A stretch of 64,000 bases of DNA from Bacilli bacterium (GTDB lineage: Bacteria > Bacillota_I > Bacilli_A > RFN20 > CAG-826): the NCBI GenBank assembly GCA_017477255.1, contig JAFUXB010000005.1, positions 57,356-121,355 of the forward strand, written 5' to 3'. The translations under genes were made by a program, and so were the position numbers. This document shows positions 1-8,627 of the stretch, one piece after another; the first letter of the stretch is position 1, and each line of letters opens with the position of its first letter. A model generated the notes under the pieces. The model had not been told where the DNA came from and made no database searches. It saw only the letters and a program-made list of their open reading frames with translations.

Positions 1-30
1 CAAAAACCTTGCAGAACTCAAGTATTTTTC
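1..30 (+). repeat. Dispersed ~30-bp intergenic element, copy 1
   Basis: Core AACCTTGCAGAACTCAA preceded by an A run and followed by a T run. It matches the element also seen near 2461, 25885, 26667, 29241, 49761 and 52004. It lies directly after the stop codon of the neighbouring minus-strand gene. Function unknown. Confidence 0.7.
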
Positions 31-31
31 T

Positions 32-1222
32 TTATTTTAATTTAAATTCAAGTGATACAGGTTCATGATCACTATAAGCAAAACCTTCAATATTTGTCTT
101 AGGATTTATTGTTCTAATTGTTTTAATTGATGTAACTTCAATATTATCAGAAACTATAAATCCATCAACTGAAGCTACAAACGTTTCACCTTCAATCCAA
201 GTTATATTGTTATTTCTACAAGTTGGATTATTATCGCTACCATAAACAGTAAAGCCTGAAGTGATTGGTGAATTATGATTTTCATCAAATAAATAAGATA
301 ACCAATCTGGTTTCTTTTTTGTCATTCCAAATGGTCTATTTGTTGAATCATTATAATCAAATTTTGGATTATTAACCAATAAATCATGATTAAAATCTCC
401 ACTAACAATACAATAATTACCTTCTTCTTTAACTTTATTTAAGAAAGCATTTAACTCTTCCATTTGAATCTTTCTAATTTTTCCACCTTCATCATAAGCT
501 GACATGTGGTTATTTACCAGATATAAGATTTTTCCATTGTCTACTTCAATTTTATTAACCTGGAAACATCTATCTAAATCAAAGAATTTTGAAAAATCAG
601 TAGCAACTGTATATTCTTTTCTTTCACTATGTGTAATTTTATATTTTGAATAAGTTGATAAACCAGATTGAACTGAACCATGCATATCATATAAAGGATA
701 TGGTAAAAATGCAGTATGGAAGTTTTTAGCAAATGAATGCATATAACCTTCATTCAATTTACCTCTATAAATTTTGTCTTCATCAACGTAATAAGATCTA
801 GTTGAATGAACATCTACTTCTTGGAGTAAAACAAAATCTGAATCTTCATTTTTAACTATATTACTCGATCCATTTATGTTATATAAAATTTCATCTTTAG
901 AACGACCTTTTGAATAATACCCAGTAATTAAATTACCTTCATCATCATATCCATCATCCATAAAGAAAGTATAATCTTGTGAATAAGCACCAAAACCAAT
1001 GTTATAAGTTATAGCCTTATAATTAGATCCAATCGACACTTTTTCGTGTTGAGCATTTCCATCAGGAGTAAGTTCAATACTACCAATTCTATTATATGAA
1101 CCAATAATATAAACAACATAACTTAAAACCAATCCAACAGCTTTAAAAACTCCAATAACTGCACTAAGCCCTACTGCTGTCCATATTTTTTGTGCTTTTG
1201 TCATCTTTTTATTCTTTGCCAT
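32..1222 (-). CDS. Membrane-anchored endonuclease/exonuclease/phosphatase-family protein
   Basis: A 396-residue protein of the EEP superfamily (DNase I/sphingomyelinase fold), which hydrolyses phosphodiesters or phosphomonoesters with a divalent metal. One N-terminal hydrophobic helix (about residues 15-42) after a basic start should hold it in the membrane with the catalytic domain outside. The family motifs appear in order: LLQEVD (metal-binding Glu), NNHMSAYD (catalytic His), GDFNHD and the C-terminal SDHEPV. The substrate cannot be read from sequence; nuclease, sphingomyelinase-like or inositol-phosphatase activities are all possible. A TATAAT lies 14 nt before the ATG, so the leader is very short. 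It ends at the left-edge dispersed repeat. Confidence 0.8.
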   Translation of the reverse strand: MAKNKKMTKAQKIWTAVGLSAVIGVFKAVGLVLSYVVYIIGSYNRIGSIELTPDGNAQHEKVSIGSNYKAITYNIGFGAYSQDYTFFMDDGYDDEGNLITGYYSKGRSKDEILYNINGSSNIVKNEDSDFVLLQEVDVHSTRSYYVDEDKIYRGKLNEGYMHSFAKNFHTAFLPYPLYDMHGSVQSGLSTYSKYKITHSERKEYTVATDFSKFFDLDRCFQVNKIEVDNGKILYLVNNHMSAYDEGGKIRKIQMEELNAFLNKVKEEGNYCIVSGDFNHDLLVNNPKFDYNDSTNRPFGMTKKKPDWLSYLFDENHNSPITSGFTVYGSDNNPTCRNNNITWIEGETFVASVDGFIVSDNIEVTSIKTIRTINPKTNIEGFAYSDHEPVSLEFKLK

Positions 1223-1270
1223 AGTAATACCAATTAATTATAATTTTTTATAATTAAACTTTCACTTTTA

Positions 1271-2416
1271 TTATCTTACTGGATGTCTTTTTTTAAGAGT
1301 ATTATATTGTCCAAATTCACATCCAACATTTTCACAATATATTTCATCAATTAATTTTTTATTATGGTAAAGTTTAATGGTTCCTACTCCATTACCACCA
1401 TTCCATAATCTTCTGTGAAGTCTTGATCCGTTAGGAGCTTCATAATTAATTAAAAGCATGTCTTCTTTTTTACATTTGATATCAGTAATCATTTTATTTG
1501 ACCATGTTTTTTGTTCAACATGCCAAATAATTTCATCTTCAGTTTCATGACAATCAAATGTAGTTTTTACATTATGCAAAAACTTAGAAAAATTAAATTC
1601 ATAACACTTTCCTTCATAGTAAAATGCACTTAAAAGCTTGCGGTTTAAAGCTATTTTTCCAATTTTTGGGCATCCACCACCAATATCAAATGCACTATTT
1701 TCAAGTTTTTTACCTGTATTTAAACTAGTTAAATTATTTGAAGATAACCAAACCCAAGGTGAAGTAAAATCTTTTCCCCAGTTTTTATCTGCATAACCAT
1801 AAGAATCTTCATTTTTAATTTCATATTCTTCGCCATCAATTGTAACAGTTCCTTCAAAATAAGATTTCATTCCTTCAGCATGCCAAAACATTTCAAAAAG
1901 TTGCATCTTTCTAAATAGTTTCCCAGCACCATAACCAACATTAAAAGCTATATCTTTTTTTATCTTTAAATTCCAAGACATCTCTCCGCTTTGGCACATA
2001 TATTCAGGATGTTTTTTAATTTCTTCCGCGTCAATTTTAATCGACCCAATCGTTGAAAGCTCGTCTAAGAAAAAGCCATCTGCTTTAATATAAAAAGGTT
2101 TTTTATATTTAACTTCTATCTCTTTCCAACCAAAAAATTTATGAAGTTGTTTTGCGTTTTTTCCCCATGCACCAGCTTTAATCATTAAGTATGATGGTTT
2201 AATTTTATTTGCTTTATTTTCATCAAGTTGACCAAGTATTGGATATTCTTTTCCACTACTAGGATTACACAAGAAAAATTCAATAAAGAATGATTTTCTT
2301 TCTTTTGTTTTTATATTTGTTCCAGTAAATGAATGCCGCCACCAGTCATAACCCAGTTTTGCTTGTTTTTCATAAAGTTGACATTCATCTCTACTAATAT
2401 CATGCTTATTAAACAT
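1271..2416 (-). CDS. Tocopherol-cyclase-like family protein
   Basis: A 381-residue soluble protein with no signal peptide. The pattern GYDWWRHSFTG near the N-terminus, the IEFFLCNP strand, KPSYLMIKAGAWGK and the central WVWLSSNN segment resemble the tocopherol cyclase-like family (PF14249), which also occurs in gut Firmicutes that make no tocopherol. Its bacterial role is unknown; a lipid- or isoprenoid-binding lipocalin-like fold is the usual expectation. GAGG seven bases before the ATG supports this start. It reads toward the EEP gene with a 48-bp gap, so the two may be co-transcribed. A perfect 17-bp palindrome upstream suggests dedicated control. Confidence 0.6.
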   Translation of the reverse strand: MFNKHDISRDECQLYEKQAKLGYDWWRHSFTGTNIKTKERKSFFIEFFLCNPSSGKEYPILGQLDENKANKIKPSYLMIKAGAWGKNAKQLHKFFGWKEIEVKYKKPFYIKADGFFLDELSTIGSIKIDAEEIKKHPEYMCQSGEMSWNLKIKKDIAFNVGYGAGKLFRKMQLFEMFWHAEGMKSYFEGTVTIDGEEYEIKNEDSYGYADKNWGKDFTSPWVWLSSNNLTSLNTGKKLENSAFDIGGGCPKIGKIALNRKLLSAFYYEGKCYEFNFSKFLHNVKTTFDCHETEDEIIWHVEQKTWSNKMITDIKCKKEDMLLINYEAPNGSRLHRRLWNGGNGVGTIKLYHNKKLIDEIYCENVGCEFGQYNTLKKRHPVR

Positions 2417-2432
2417 ATTTTTGCCTCGTAAA

Positions 2433-2449
2433 TATTAGTTAAACTAATA
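2433..2449. promoter_or_regulatory. 17-bp perfect palindrome upstream of the tocopherol-cyclase-like gene
   Basis: TATTAGTT-A-AACTAATA is a perfect 8+1+8 inverted repeat 17 bp before the ATG of the minus-strand gene, between an AT-rich promoter-like stretch and the GAGG ribosome site. Size and position fit a repressor operator (TetR- or GntR-like); no regulator gene is adjacent. Confidence 0.45.
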
Positions 2450-2460
2450 CTAATTTATAT

Positions 2461-2489
2461 AAAATAGTTGAGTTCTGAAGGGTTTTTGA
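2461..2489 (-). repeat. Dispersed ~30-bp intergenic element, copy 2
   Basis: Inverted relative to copy 1. On the minus strand it reads AAAAACCCTTCAGAACTCAA followed by CTATTTT. It follows the hypA terminator hairpin and precedes the tocopherol-cyclase-like gene. Confidence 0.7.
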
Positions 2490-2492
2490 AGT

Positions 2493-2516
2493 AAAAAGGT
2501 AGCTTTTTAGCTACCT
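2493..2516 (-). terminator. Rho-independent terminator of the hypB-oxidoreductase-hypA operon
   Basis: On the minus strand, AGGTAGCT-AAAA-AGCTACCT forms an 8-bp stem followed by TTTT. The stem begins at the TAG stop of hypA, so stop and terminator overlap. Confidence 0.8.
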
Positions 2517-2859
2517 ATATTACTTTTACCTCTTTGATCATTACATCTCTACCACTTACAAGATATGTATTTCCACCACCACATTTTGGACATTCTTTTC
2601 CATATGCAGTTGTCTTATAAGTTTCTTTACAATCTTCACAATAAGAGATAGCTTCAATAAAGATTAGATTGAGTTTGGTGTTTTTCATATATTCTGTTTT
2701 CTTTTTTGACCATTCAAATGCATCAACAAAATATTCTTTTACAACACCACTTACTTCACCAACTTCTAGAGTAAGTTCACAAACTTCTTTAACATTATTT
2801 TCTTTAGCAAGTTGTTCAATTTGTTTAATGACGTGAACAACTATTCCTAACTCATGCAT
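2515..2859 (-). CDS. hypA: Hydrogenase nickel incorporation protein HypA
   Basis: A 114-residue protein of normal HypA length. It starts MHELGI, with the N-terminal Met-His-Glu used for nickel binding in the family, and carries a zinc site made of CEDCK and CPKCG (about residues 74-93). HypA passes nickel, with HypB, to a metalloenzyme such as [NiFe] hydrogenase. The start overlaps the end of the upstream oxidoreductase by 8 bp, which implies translational coupling. It is the last gene of a three-gene operon and ends with TAG inside its terminator. No hydrogenase subunit, urease or other nickel enzyme gene is in the window, so the client is unknown. Confidence 0.93.
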   Translation of the reverse strand: MHELGIVVHVIKQIEQLAKENNVKEVCELTLEVGEVSGVVKEYFVDAFEWSKKKTEYMKNTKLNLIFIEAISYCEDCKETYKTTAYGKECPKCGGGNTYLVSGRDVMIKEVKVI

Positions 2860-5746
2860 CTATTGAATTACCTGTATTTGGATGAGTTTTATTAAATTCT
2901 TTGTTTGCTTTTTTATAAGCTTTACGTTTTTTAGCCATTTCACGAGCTTCTTTACTACCTGAATGAGCAACAATCTTAACAGCACGTTTTAAGGCATATC
3001 CTGCGAGTCCGCCGACTTTCTTTTCAGCAACTCTCATATTTGACATTTCTGGATGGTCTCTAACTAAATGGATTGCATCGAAATGACATTTTGTAGTACA
3101 GATACCACAACCGATACATTTATGTGGATCAACAAATGCAGCACCACAAGATAAGCAACGACTTGTTTCAATGCGGACTTGTTCTTCAGTTAAAGTCTTG
3201 TGAGCATCTTTAAATGAATTCTTATAATCAACACTTTCATCCATTCCTTCTTCTTGTCTACCTGCATCATCATAACCTGGAAGAGTGATATCATCTTTAT
3301 TTAATTGTACAAATCCTCTTTGGTTAAATGCGATAGTTGGGTGAGCGTTTGGTCTAACGTGTCTTGCTAATGCATCAGCAACTTGATGTCCTGCTGCAAT
3401 TGCATCAATAACAAATTTTGGACCGCTATAAACATCACCACCAACGAAGATATCTTCATCAGCAGTTTGATAAGTCATCTTATCAGCGATTGGATAATTT
3501 CCATGCCAGAATGTAACTTTTGTTCCTTTTAATAAGTCACCCCAGACAATAGTTTGTCCAATAGCGAATATAACTTTTCCTGCTTCGAGTTCAATAGTTT
3601 CATTTTCATCATATTGAGGATTAAATTTACCTTCAGCATCTAAAGTTGCAGTACATTTTTTAAATACGATACTTGTAACTTCGCCTTTGGCATTAACTTT
3701 GAGTTCTTTTGGTCCATAACAATTGACGATTTCAATATTTTCTTCAAGAGTTTCTCTAACTTCTTCATTTGATGCTGGCATATGATCTCTATCTTCTAAG
3801 CAGACCATTGAGACTTTCTTAGCACCAAGTCTATGAGCAGTTCTTGCACAGTCAACAGCAACGTTACCACCACCGACAACAACAACTTCGCCTTTGAATT
3901 CTTTCTTTTCACTTAAAGCATTTCTTAAATAATCTACTGCAATATCAGTTCCTTTTGCTTCATCATTAGCAACACCTGGTCTTCTTCCACCTTGGCAACC
4001 AATTGCAATATAGAAAGCTTTGAATCCTTGTTTTTTAAGTTCTTCGATTGTAATATCTTTACCAACTTCAACGCCGGTTTTAATTTCAACGCCTAAAGCT
4101 TTGATTACATCGATTTCTTTTTCAATAACATCTTTTTCAAGTTTATATGATGGAATACCATAAGTAAGCATACCACCAGCTTTTTCATTCTTTTCAAATA
4201 CTACTGGTCTAAAGCCCATTACACCTAAATAATAAGCTGCACTAAGTCCTGCTGGACCTGCACCAATAATAGCGATCTTTTCTTCAAATTCACCATGTGT
4301 ATTAGCAATAATTTTTTCTGGTACATATGGTTTTTCACTTCTTAAATCTAAATCTGCAACGAATTTTTTAACTGCATCAATGCTAACTGGAGCATCAATT
4401 TTTCCTCTAGTACAAGCATCTTCACAGCGTTTATTACAAACTCTACCACAAACTGCTGGGAATGGGTTTTGAGTTTTAATTAATGCTAAAGCTTCTTCAT
4501 ATTTTCCTTCTTTAGCAAGTTTTAAATAACCTTGAACTGGGACGTGTGCTGGACAAGCAACTTTACATGGTGCAGTTCCTGAAGGATAAGTATCATGTCT
4601 TCTTGCTGTATCTCTATAATTTTCATCCCAAGCATATTTTCCCCATTTGATCTTATCTGGGAGTGGTTGACTTGGATATGTAGCTTCTTTTCCATCAGCT
4701 TTACATAATTTTTGACCAAGTTTAACAGCACCTGCTGGACAATTTTCAACACATTGACCACAAGCAACACATTTATCTTTTGTAACATTAGCAGTGTAGC
4801 TACTTCTTGAAAGATTTGGAGTATTAAATAACATTGAAGTTCTTAATGCGTTACAAATCTTTACATCACAGTTACAAATATCAAAGATTTTATTTTCACC
4901 ATCAATATTAGTAATTTGGTGAACAAATCCATTCTTTTCTGATTGTTCAAATATTTCGAGTGCTCTTTCTTTAGTAATATAGTGTGCACGACCAGTTTCA
5001 ACAGCATAATCTGCCATATCACCAAATTGAATACACCAATCATCAACATCATCAATACATCCATCACCTAAGACAGCTCTTGATGCTCTACATGAACAAA
5101 TACCAGCAGCAATATGTCCATCATATTTCTTCATCCAGTGAGAAATCTTTTCAACATCGATTGCTTCTTGGTTTTGTGCAATTGCTTTTTCAACAGGAAT
5201 AACGTGCATACCAACGCCATCACCACCAGGTGGAATCATTTGAGTAATTCCTGCAAGTGGGATAAATGTCATTCTTTCAAAGAAAGATGCTACTGGAGGA
5301 TTCTTTTCAATTCTAGCTACAGTAGAATTCATAAGTTCTGCAGAACCTGGAACAAAGAATGTTAAACGATATCTTTTAATTTTTGGTGCGTCTTTTATTG
5401 GTTCTTCCCAAGCATAATTATCACCATAATCATATTCAATAAATCCAATAACTGACATTTCATCGAGTAATTTTTGGAATTCAACAGGATTATATTCTTT
5501 ATTCATTTTAAGAAGTTCTTCAAATGAGTAGAATTTTCTTAATTTCATTTTATTAAGAATTCTAACATGTTCAATCTTTAAAACTTCTCTTAATCCCCAA
5601 TATTCTGGATCAGTAGTTTTAACTCCTGCTAGTTTGTGAGGAACTACGTCAGTTATCTTTTTAGCTAACTTTCTATATTCCTTTTCATATTCGTAATCTT
5701 TTTCACCTTGATATTTGGAGATTACTTTTTCATTTTGTTCTGACAT
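2852..5746 (-). CDS. NAD(P)-dependent FAD / iron-sulfur oxidoreductase, GltD-like
   Basis: A 964-residue soluble flavoprotein. Residues 1-300 form a less typical region with a winged-helix-like start and cysteine pairs CSC (217-219) and CNC (291-293). A ferredoxin motif CVACGQCVENCP lies at 326-337. GltD-type N-terminal Fe-S cysteines are at 394-445 (CKVAC, CGRVCNKRCEDAC), the FAD site GAGPAG at 495-500, the NAD(P) site GGGNVA at 625-630, and the FAD-closing GGD at 769-771. A further CIGCGICTTKC cluster sits at 877-887. It probably moves electrons between NAD(P)H and a ferredoxin-type carrier. Lying between hypB and hypA, it may serve a nickel enzyme encoded elsewhere. AAGGAG precedes the start. 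Confidence 0.88.
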   Translation of the reverse strand: MSEQNEKVISKYQGEKDYEYEKEYRKLAKKITDVVPHKLAGVKTTDPEYWGLREVLKIEHVRILNKMKLRKFYSFEELLKMNKEYNPVEFQKLLDEMSVIGFIEYDYGDNYAWEEPIKDAPKIKRYRLTFFVPGSAELMNSTVARIEKNPPVASFFERMTFIPLAGITQMIPPGGDGVGMHVIPVEKAIAQNQEAIDVEKISHWMKKYDGHIAAGICSCRASRAVLGDGCIDDVDDWCIQFGDMADYAVETGRAHYITKERALEIFEQSEKNGFVHQITNIDGENKIFDICNCDVKICNALRTSMLFNTPNLSRSSYTANVTKDKCVACGQCVENCPAGAVKLGQKLCKADGKEATYPSQPLPDKIKWGKYAWDENYRDTARRHDTYPSGTAPCKVACPAHVPVQGYLKLAKEGKYEEALALIKTQNPFPAVCGRVCNKRCEDACTRGKIDAPVSIDAVKKFVADLDLRSEKPYVPEKIIANTHGEFEEKIAIIGAGPAGLSAAYYLGVMGFRPVVFEKNEKAGGMLTYGIPSYKLEKDVIEKEIDVIKALGVEIKTGVEVGKDITIEELKKQGFKAFYIAIGCQGGRRPGVANDEAKGTDIAVDYLRNALSEKKEFKGEVVVVGGGNVAVDCARTAHRLGAKKVSMVCLEDRDHMPASNEEVRETLEENIEIVNCYGPKELKVNAKGEVTSIVFKKCTATLDAEGKFNPQYDENETIELEAGKVIFAIGQTIVWGDLLKGTKVTFWHGNYPIADKMTYQTADEDIFVGGDVYSGPKFVIDAIAAGHQVADALARHVRPNAHPTIAFNQRGFVQLNKDDITLPGYDDAGRQEEGMDESVDYKNSFKDAHKTLTEEQVRIETSRCLSCGAAFVDPHKCIGCGICTTKCHFDAIHLVRDHPEMSNMRVAEKKVGGLAGYALKRAVKIVAHSGSKEAREMAKKRKAYKKANKEFNKTHPNTGNSIDA

Positions 5747-5752
5747 AACGGC

Positions 5753-6424
5753 TTACTCCTTGTAAAATTTAAGTCTTTGTATAAAATAATCAGCAACTTT
5801 ATCGATTCCTTCACCTGTTTTTGCACTTATAGGAATAATTGTTGCATCCTTATTTCTTTTTTTAATTGAATTAATACATTTTTCCATATCGAAATTAAAA
5901 TATGATAATGCATCAATTTTATTTATGATTACTAAATCACTTTTTTCAAATACTAATGGGTATTTAAGTGGTTTATCATCACCTTCTGGAATACTTAATA
6001 TCATAATATCAAGTGTTGCACCTGTATCAAATTCAGCAGGACACACTAAATTTCCAACATTTTCTAAGAAAACTAAGTCTAAATCATCAATATTTATTTC
6101 ATCTAGACCAGTTTTAGTCATTCCAGCATCTAAATGGCACATGCCTCCTGTATGAAGTTGAATAGATTTAACTCCAGTTTTTTTAGCAATATTAATAGCA
6201 TCAACATCGCTATCAATATCTGCTTCCATTACACCAATTCTAACTTTATCTTTAAGATTATTAATTAAAGCCGTTAAGGTTGTTGTTTTTCCTGCTCCTG
6301 GTGAAGACATTAAATTAACAACAAATACTCCTTTTTCTTTAAGATAACTTCTTAAAGCATCTGCTTCAAGATCATTATCAGCATAAGCTGAACGATGTAA
6401 TAAAATTGTACGGACACTTTCCAT
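5753..6424 (-). CDS. hypB: Hydrogenase/nickel accessory GTPase HypB (copy 1)
   Basis: A 223-residue SIMIBI-class GTPase that drives nickel transfer with HypA. The P-loop is SPGAGKTT. The nickel/zinc switch Cys-His is in GGMCHLD, followed by ENVGNLVCPAEFDTG and the intact guanine-specificity motif NKID. The metal-binding N-terminal extension (CxxCGC or His-rich) of some HypBs is absent. First gene of the operon, 6 bp before the oxidoreductase. A TATAAT ends 8 nt before the ATG and there is no Shine-Dalgarno sequence, so the message is probably leaderless. A second, diverged hypB lies at 25995. Confidence 0.94.
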   Translation of the reverse strand: MESVRTILLHRSAYADNDLEADALRSYLKEKGVFVVNLMSSPGAGKTTTLTALINNLKDKVRIGVMEADIDSDVDAINIAKKTGVKSIQLHTGGMCHLDAGMTKTGLDEINIDDLDLVFLENVGNLVCPAEFDTGATLDIMILSIPEGDDKPLKYPLVFEKSDLVIINKIDALSYFNFDMEKCINSIKKRNKDATIIPISAKTGEGIDKVADYFIQRLKFYKE

Positions 6425-6432
6425 TTACTGAT

Positions 6433-6438
6433 ATTATA
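6433..6438 (-). promoter_or_regulatory. -10 box of hypB; leaderless start
   Basis: On the minus strand TATAAT is followed by 8 nt and then the ATG, leaving no room for a ribosome binding site. The -35 is weak. Confidence 0.5.
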
Positions 6439-6639
6439 TAAAATTAGTAAAGCGTTTTAAACTACTAAAATAATTAATTATTTTAAGCATGGATTCTCAA
6501 TTCAAATTCCATTTAAAATAAAAATTTAAGAATTTTGCATGATAAATTCTAGGTTTATTCATTATCAGGAATTTATTTTAAGAATTCACAATAAAACTTT
6601 CTAAATCAATACGTTTTAAACCAAAATTTTGTCTTATCT

Positions 6640-6703
6640 GCCATTTTTGCAATTTCCACTGCATTTTTCCTACGAAAAATGTTCTATTTTTTGCAAAATT
6701 GGC
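6640..6703 (-). terminator. Nested inverted repeat after the GH32 operon (possible terminator or structured 3' end)
   Basis: Outer arms GCCATTTTTGCAA (6640-6652) and TTGCAAAATTGGC (6691-6703) pair with one mismatch. Inside, CATTTTTC-CTAC-GAAAAATG (6662-6681) is a perfect 8-bp hairpin. It lies 26 bp after the last GH32 gene of the minus operon and could end or protect its mRNA. No clean T tract follows, so termination is uncertain. The rest of the ~300-bp gap (6425-6728) holds the hypB promoter and AT-rich sequence with nothing else I recognise. Confidence 0.45.
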
Positions 6704-6728
6704 ACTTAACTCAAATTTTTAAAAAATG

Positions 6729-8627
6729 TTAATCATAAACATCATAGAGCTGTGTGAGTCTATTTATTTTAATATTTGTTAATTCTAAATTTCCATCTGC
6801 TATAAATGATGGTGTATATTTTTCAGTCATATAAGTTCTTCCACTTAAAACAATTAAATCATTTACACTGAATTCAACAATCTTACCTTCAACAGTTAAT
6901 TTCACGTGGAAATTATTATTGTTACATTTTAAATTATATGAAGAACTTACAAAGCCATGTCCGTTGACTACTTCCATATAAGCACCTTCATTAGTTCTTC
7001 TTAAAACTAAATCATAATTATCATATCCATCATTCATTGAATATCTAATTTCATTGCCTGATTGGAAGTTAACATCAAATTCTATATAAGAAGCTTCAAT
7101 TTGTTTTTGAAGAGTTATTTTGTCATTTCCATTAAAAATTAAAGAATTTGGTGTGAGATTTACGAGGTTTTTTTCTAAAACTACATTAATTTCATTTAAT
7201 TTAAAATATGATCCTTTATTTAAAAGCTTAGTACATCTTTCATCAAATTTAGTACCTAATGTTCCATCTTCTCTTACATATACTTCACGTGGTAAATTTT
7301 TATATCCACCCCAGTTATTTCCATTATAATGACTTGGCATCCAACCAAATAAATAATATTTATCTCTTACTTTTTCTATTTGAGGAACGCATAAATCTTC
7401 ACCATCTAATTTATTTGTTGGTAAAGCTTGCCAATTTACTTCATCAATTGTTTGATTTTCTTCACTTACCCAATATGAACAAGTTCCAACTCCATGTATT
7501 GATTGTCCACTAACTCCAGCACATAAATACCATCTTTTTCCTATTTTAATAAGTTGTGAACATTCAGGTTCTCCATCTGAAGTTAATGGGAATTTTCTTA
7601 AGGCAATAGCTGGTTCAGACCAATCAAATCCTAGGCTATCACTTGATGTTCTTAAAAATAAATCACAAGATGTTTGTCCAGGTGCTCCATCTTTTCTATA
7701 ACCTAAGCCAATTGATCTATATCTATTAACTTCTTCATCAAAAAATGTTGTACAATCTCTTGCTGATGAATATTGATTGTAATCGACTACATCTGCACTA
7801 TTTCCCCATGCCATGTAATGATTTTTAACAAATGATGTATCGTAATCACATTCTTCATAATGAAACATGTCATGACCTTTTTGACAATACCATTGCCATA
7901 ACCCTGAATGATTCCACAAATGGAAAAGATATAATTCGTCTTTATAATAATAGCAATGAATATCCCCATAATAATTCCAATCAGTATGTGAATTATATAA
8001 AGAATCTCTTAATGCTTCAATTTCACCTTTAACAATACAAGGATTTAAATAAGTACTTTCTCCGTTTACTAAAAAATATAATTTATCATTTAAATTAAAT
8101 GCATGAGTTAATTCAAAATATCTTCCATCAACATCATATTTATTAACGCTTAATTCATAGATTAATTCGTCATTTTTGTATATTTTTAAGCTACTATCTT
8201 TTAATTCAATATTTTTTAAAGTTCCATTAAATGAATAATTTCCTGCTTGAGGAATTTGATATAAATAACCTAATTTTTGTGATTCTACTGTTTTAAATAT
8301 TCCTTTATCAAATTCACCACCATTTATTTGCCATTTTCCATCAATAAAAAACATTTGAGTTGGCTCAAATCCATCGTTTTTCTCGATATAATTCCAGTTA
8401 TTATAACCTTGGACTTCGTTAAACATATAGCCATAACTTGCTCTATTAAAGTCAGTATATTTTTTAACGATTGGATGTTTTTCTTTTGAACCTCCATTAT
8501 AAATAAGATCGTAGCTATTTACTTCTTCTTCCTTATTATCTGGTTCAACTGTTTTACCTTTACAACCTGTTAAAAGTAAGCTGCTGCAAACAAATAAAAA
8601 ATAAAATAACTTCTTATTCACAGTCAT
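6729..8627 (-). CDS. GH32-family lipoprotein (fructan hydrolase-like)
   Basis: A 632-residue lipoprotein (lipobox LLTGC, Cys22). An N-terminal beta-sandwich-like region (about 60-200, with GYNNWNY) precedes a five-bladed GH32 propeller and a C-terminal beta-sandwich. The usual WMNDPNG is replaced by YYGDIH, but the catalytic triad can be traced: Asp222 (nucleophile), Arg290-Asp291 and Glu355-Cys356. GH32 enzymes cleave beta-fructofuranosides such as levan, inulin and sucrose. Last gene of the minus operon; its AAGGAG lies inside the end of the preceding gene (14-bp overlap). Activity is likely outside the membrane. Exact linkage is unknown. Confidence 0.78.
   Translation of the reverse strand: MTVNKKLFYFLFVCSSLLLTGCKGKTVEPDNKEEEVNSYDLIYNGGSKEKHPIVKKYTDFNRASYGYMFNEVQGYNNWNYIEKNDGFEPTQMFFIDGKWQINGGEFDKGIFKTVESQKLGYLYQIPQAGNYSFNGTLKNIELKDSSLKIYKNDELIYELSVNKYDVDGRYFELTHAFNLNDKLYFLVNGESTYLNPCIVKGEIEALRDSLYNSHTDWNYYGDIHCYYYKDELYLFHLWNHSGLWQWYCQKGHDMFHYEECDYDTSFVKNHYMAWGNSADVVDYNQYSSARDCTTFFDEEVNRYRSIGLGYRKDGAPGQTSCDLFLRTSSDSLGFDWSEPAIALRKFPLTSDGEPECSQLIKIGKRWYLCAGVSGQSIHGVGTCSYWVSEENQTIDEVNWQALPTNKLDGEDLCVPQIEKVRDKYYLFGWMPSHYNGNNWGGYKNLPREVYVREDGTLGTKFDERCTKLLNKGSYFKLNEINVVLEKNLVNLTPNSLIFNGNDKITLQKQIEASYIEFDVNFQSGNEIRYSMNDGYDNYDLVLRRTNEGAYMEVVNGHGFVSSSYNLKCNNNNFHVKLTVEGKIVEFSVNDLIVLSGRTYMTEKYTPSFIADGNLELTNIKINRLTQLYDVYD

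Noticed and set aside
4984..5365. Plus-strand reading frames inside the oxidoreductase gene
   Set aside because: They are antisense to a well-conserved flavoprotein, have low-complexity His/Gln/Ser-rich translations and no ribosome sites.
2515..6424. A hydrogenase operon
   Set aside because: hypA and hypB are present, but the gene between them is a GltD-like flavoprotein with no [NiFe] or [FeFe] active-site motifs.
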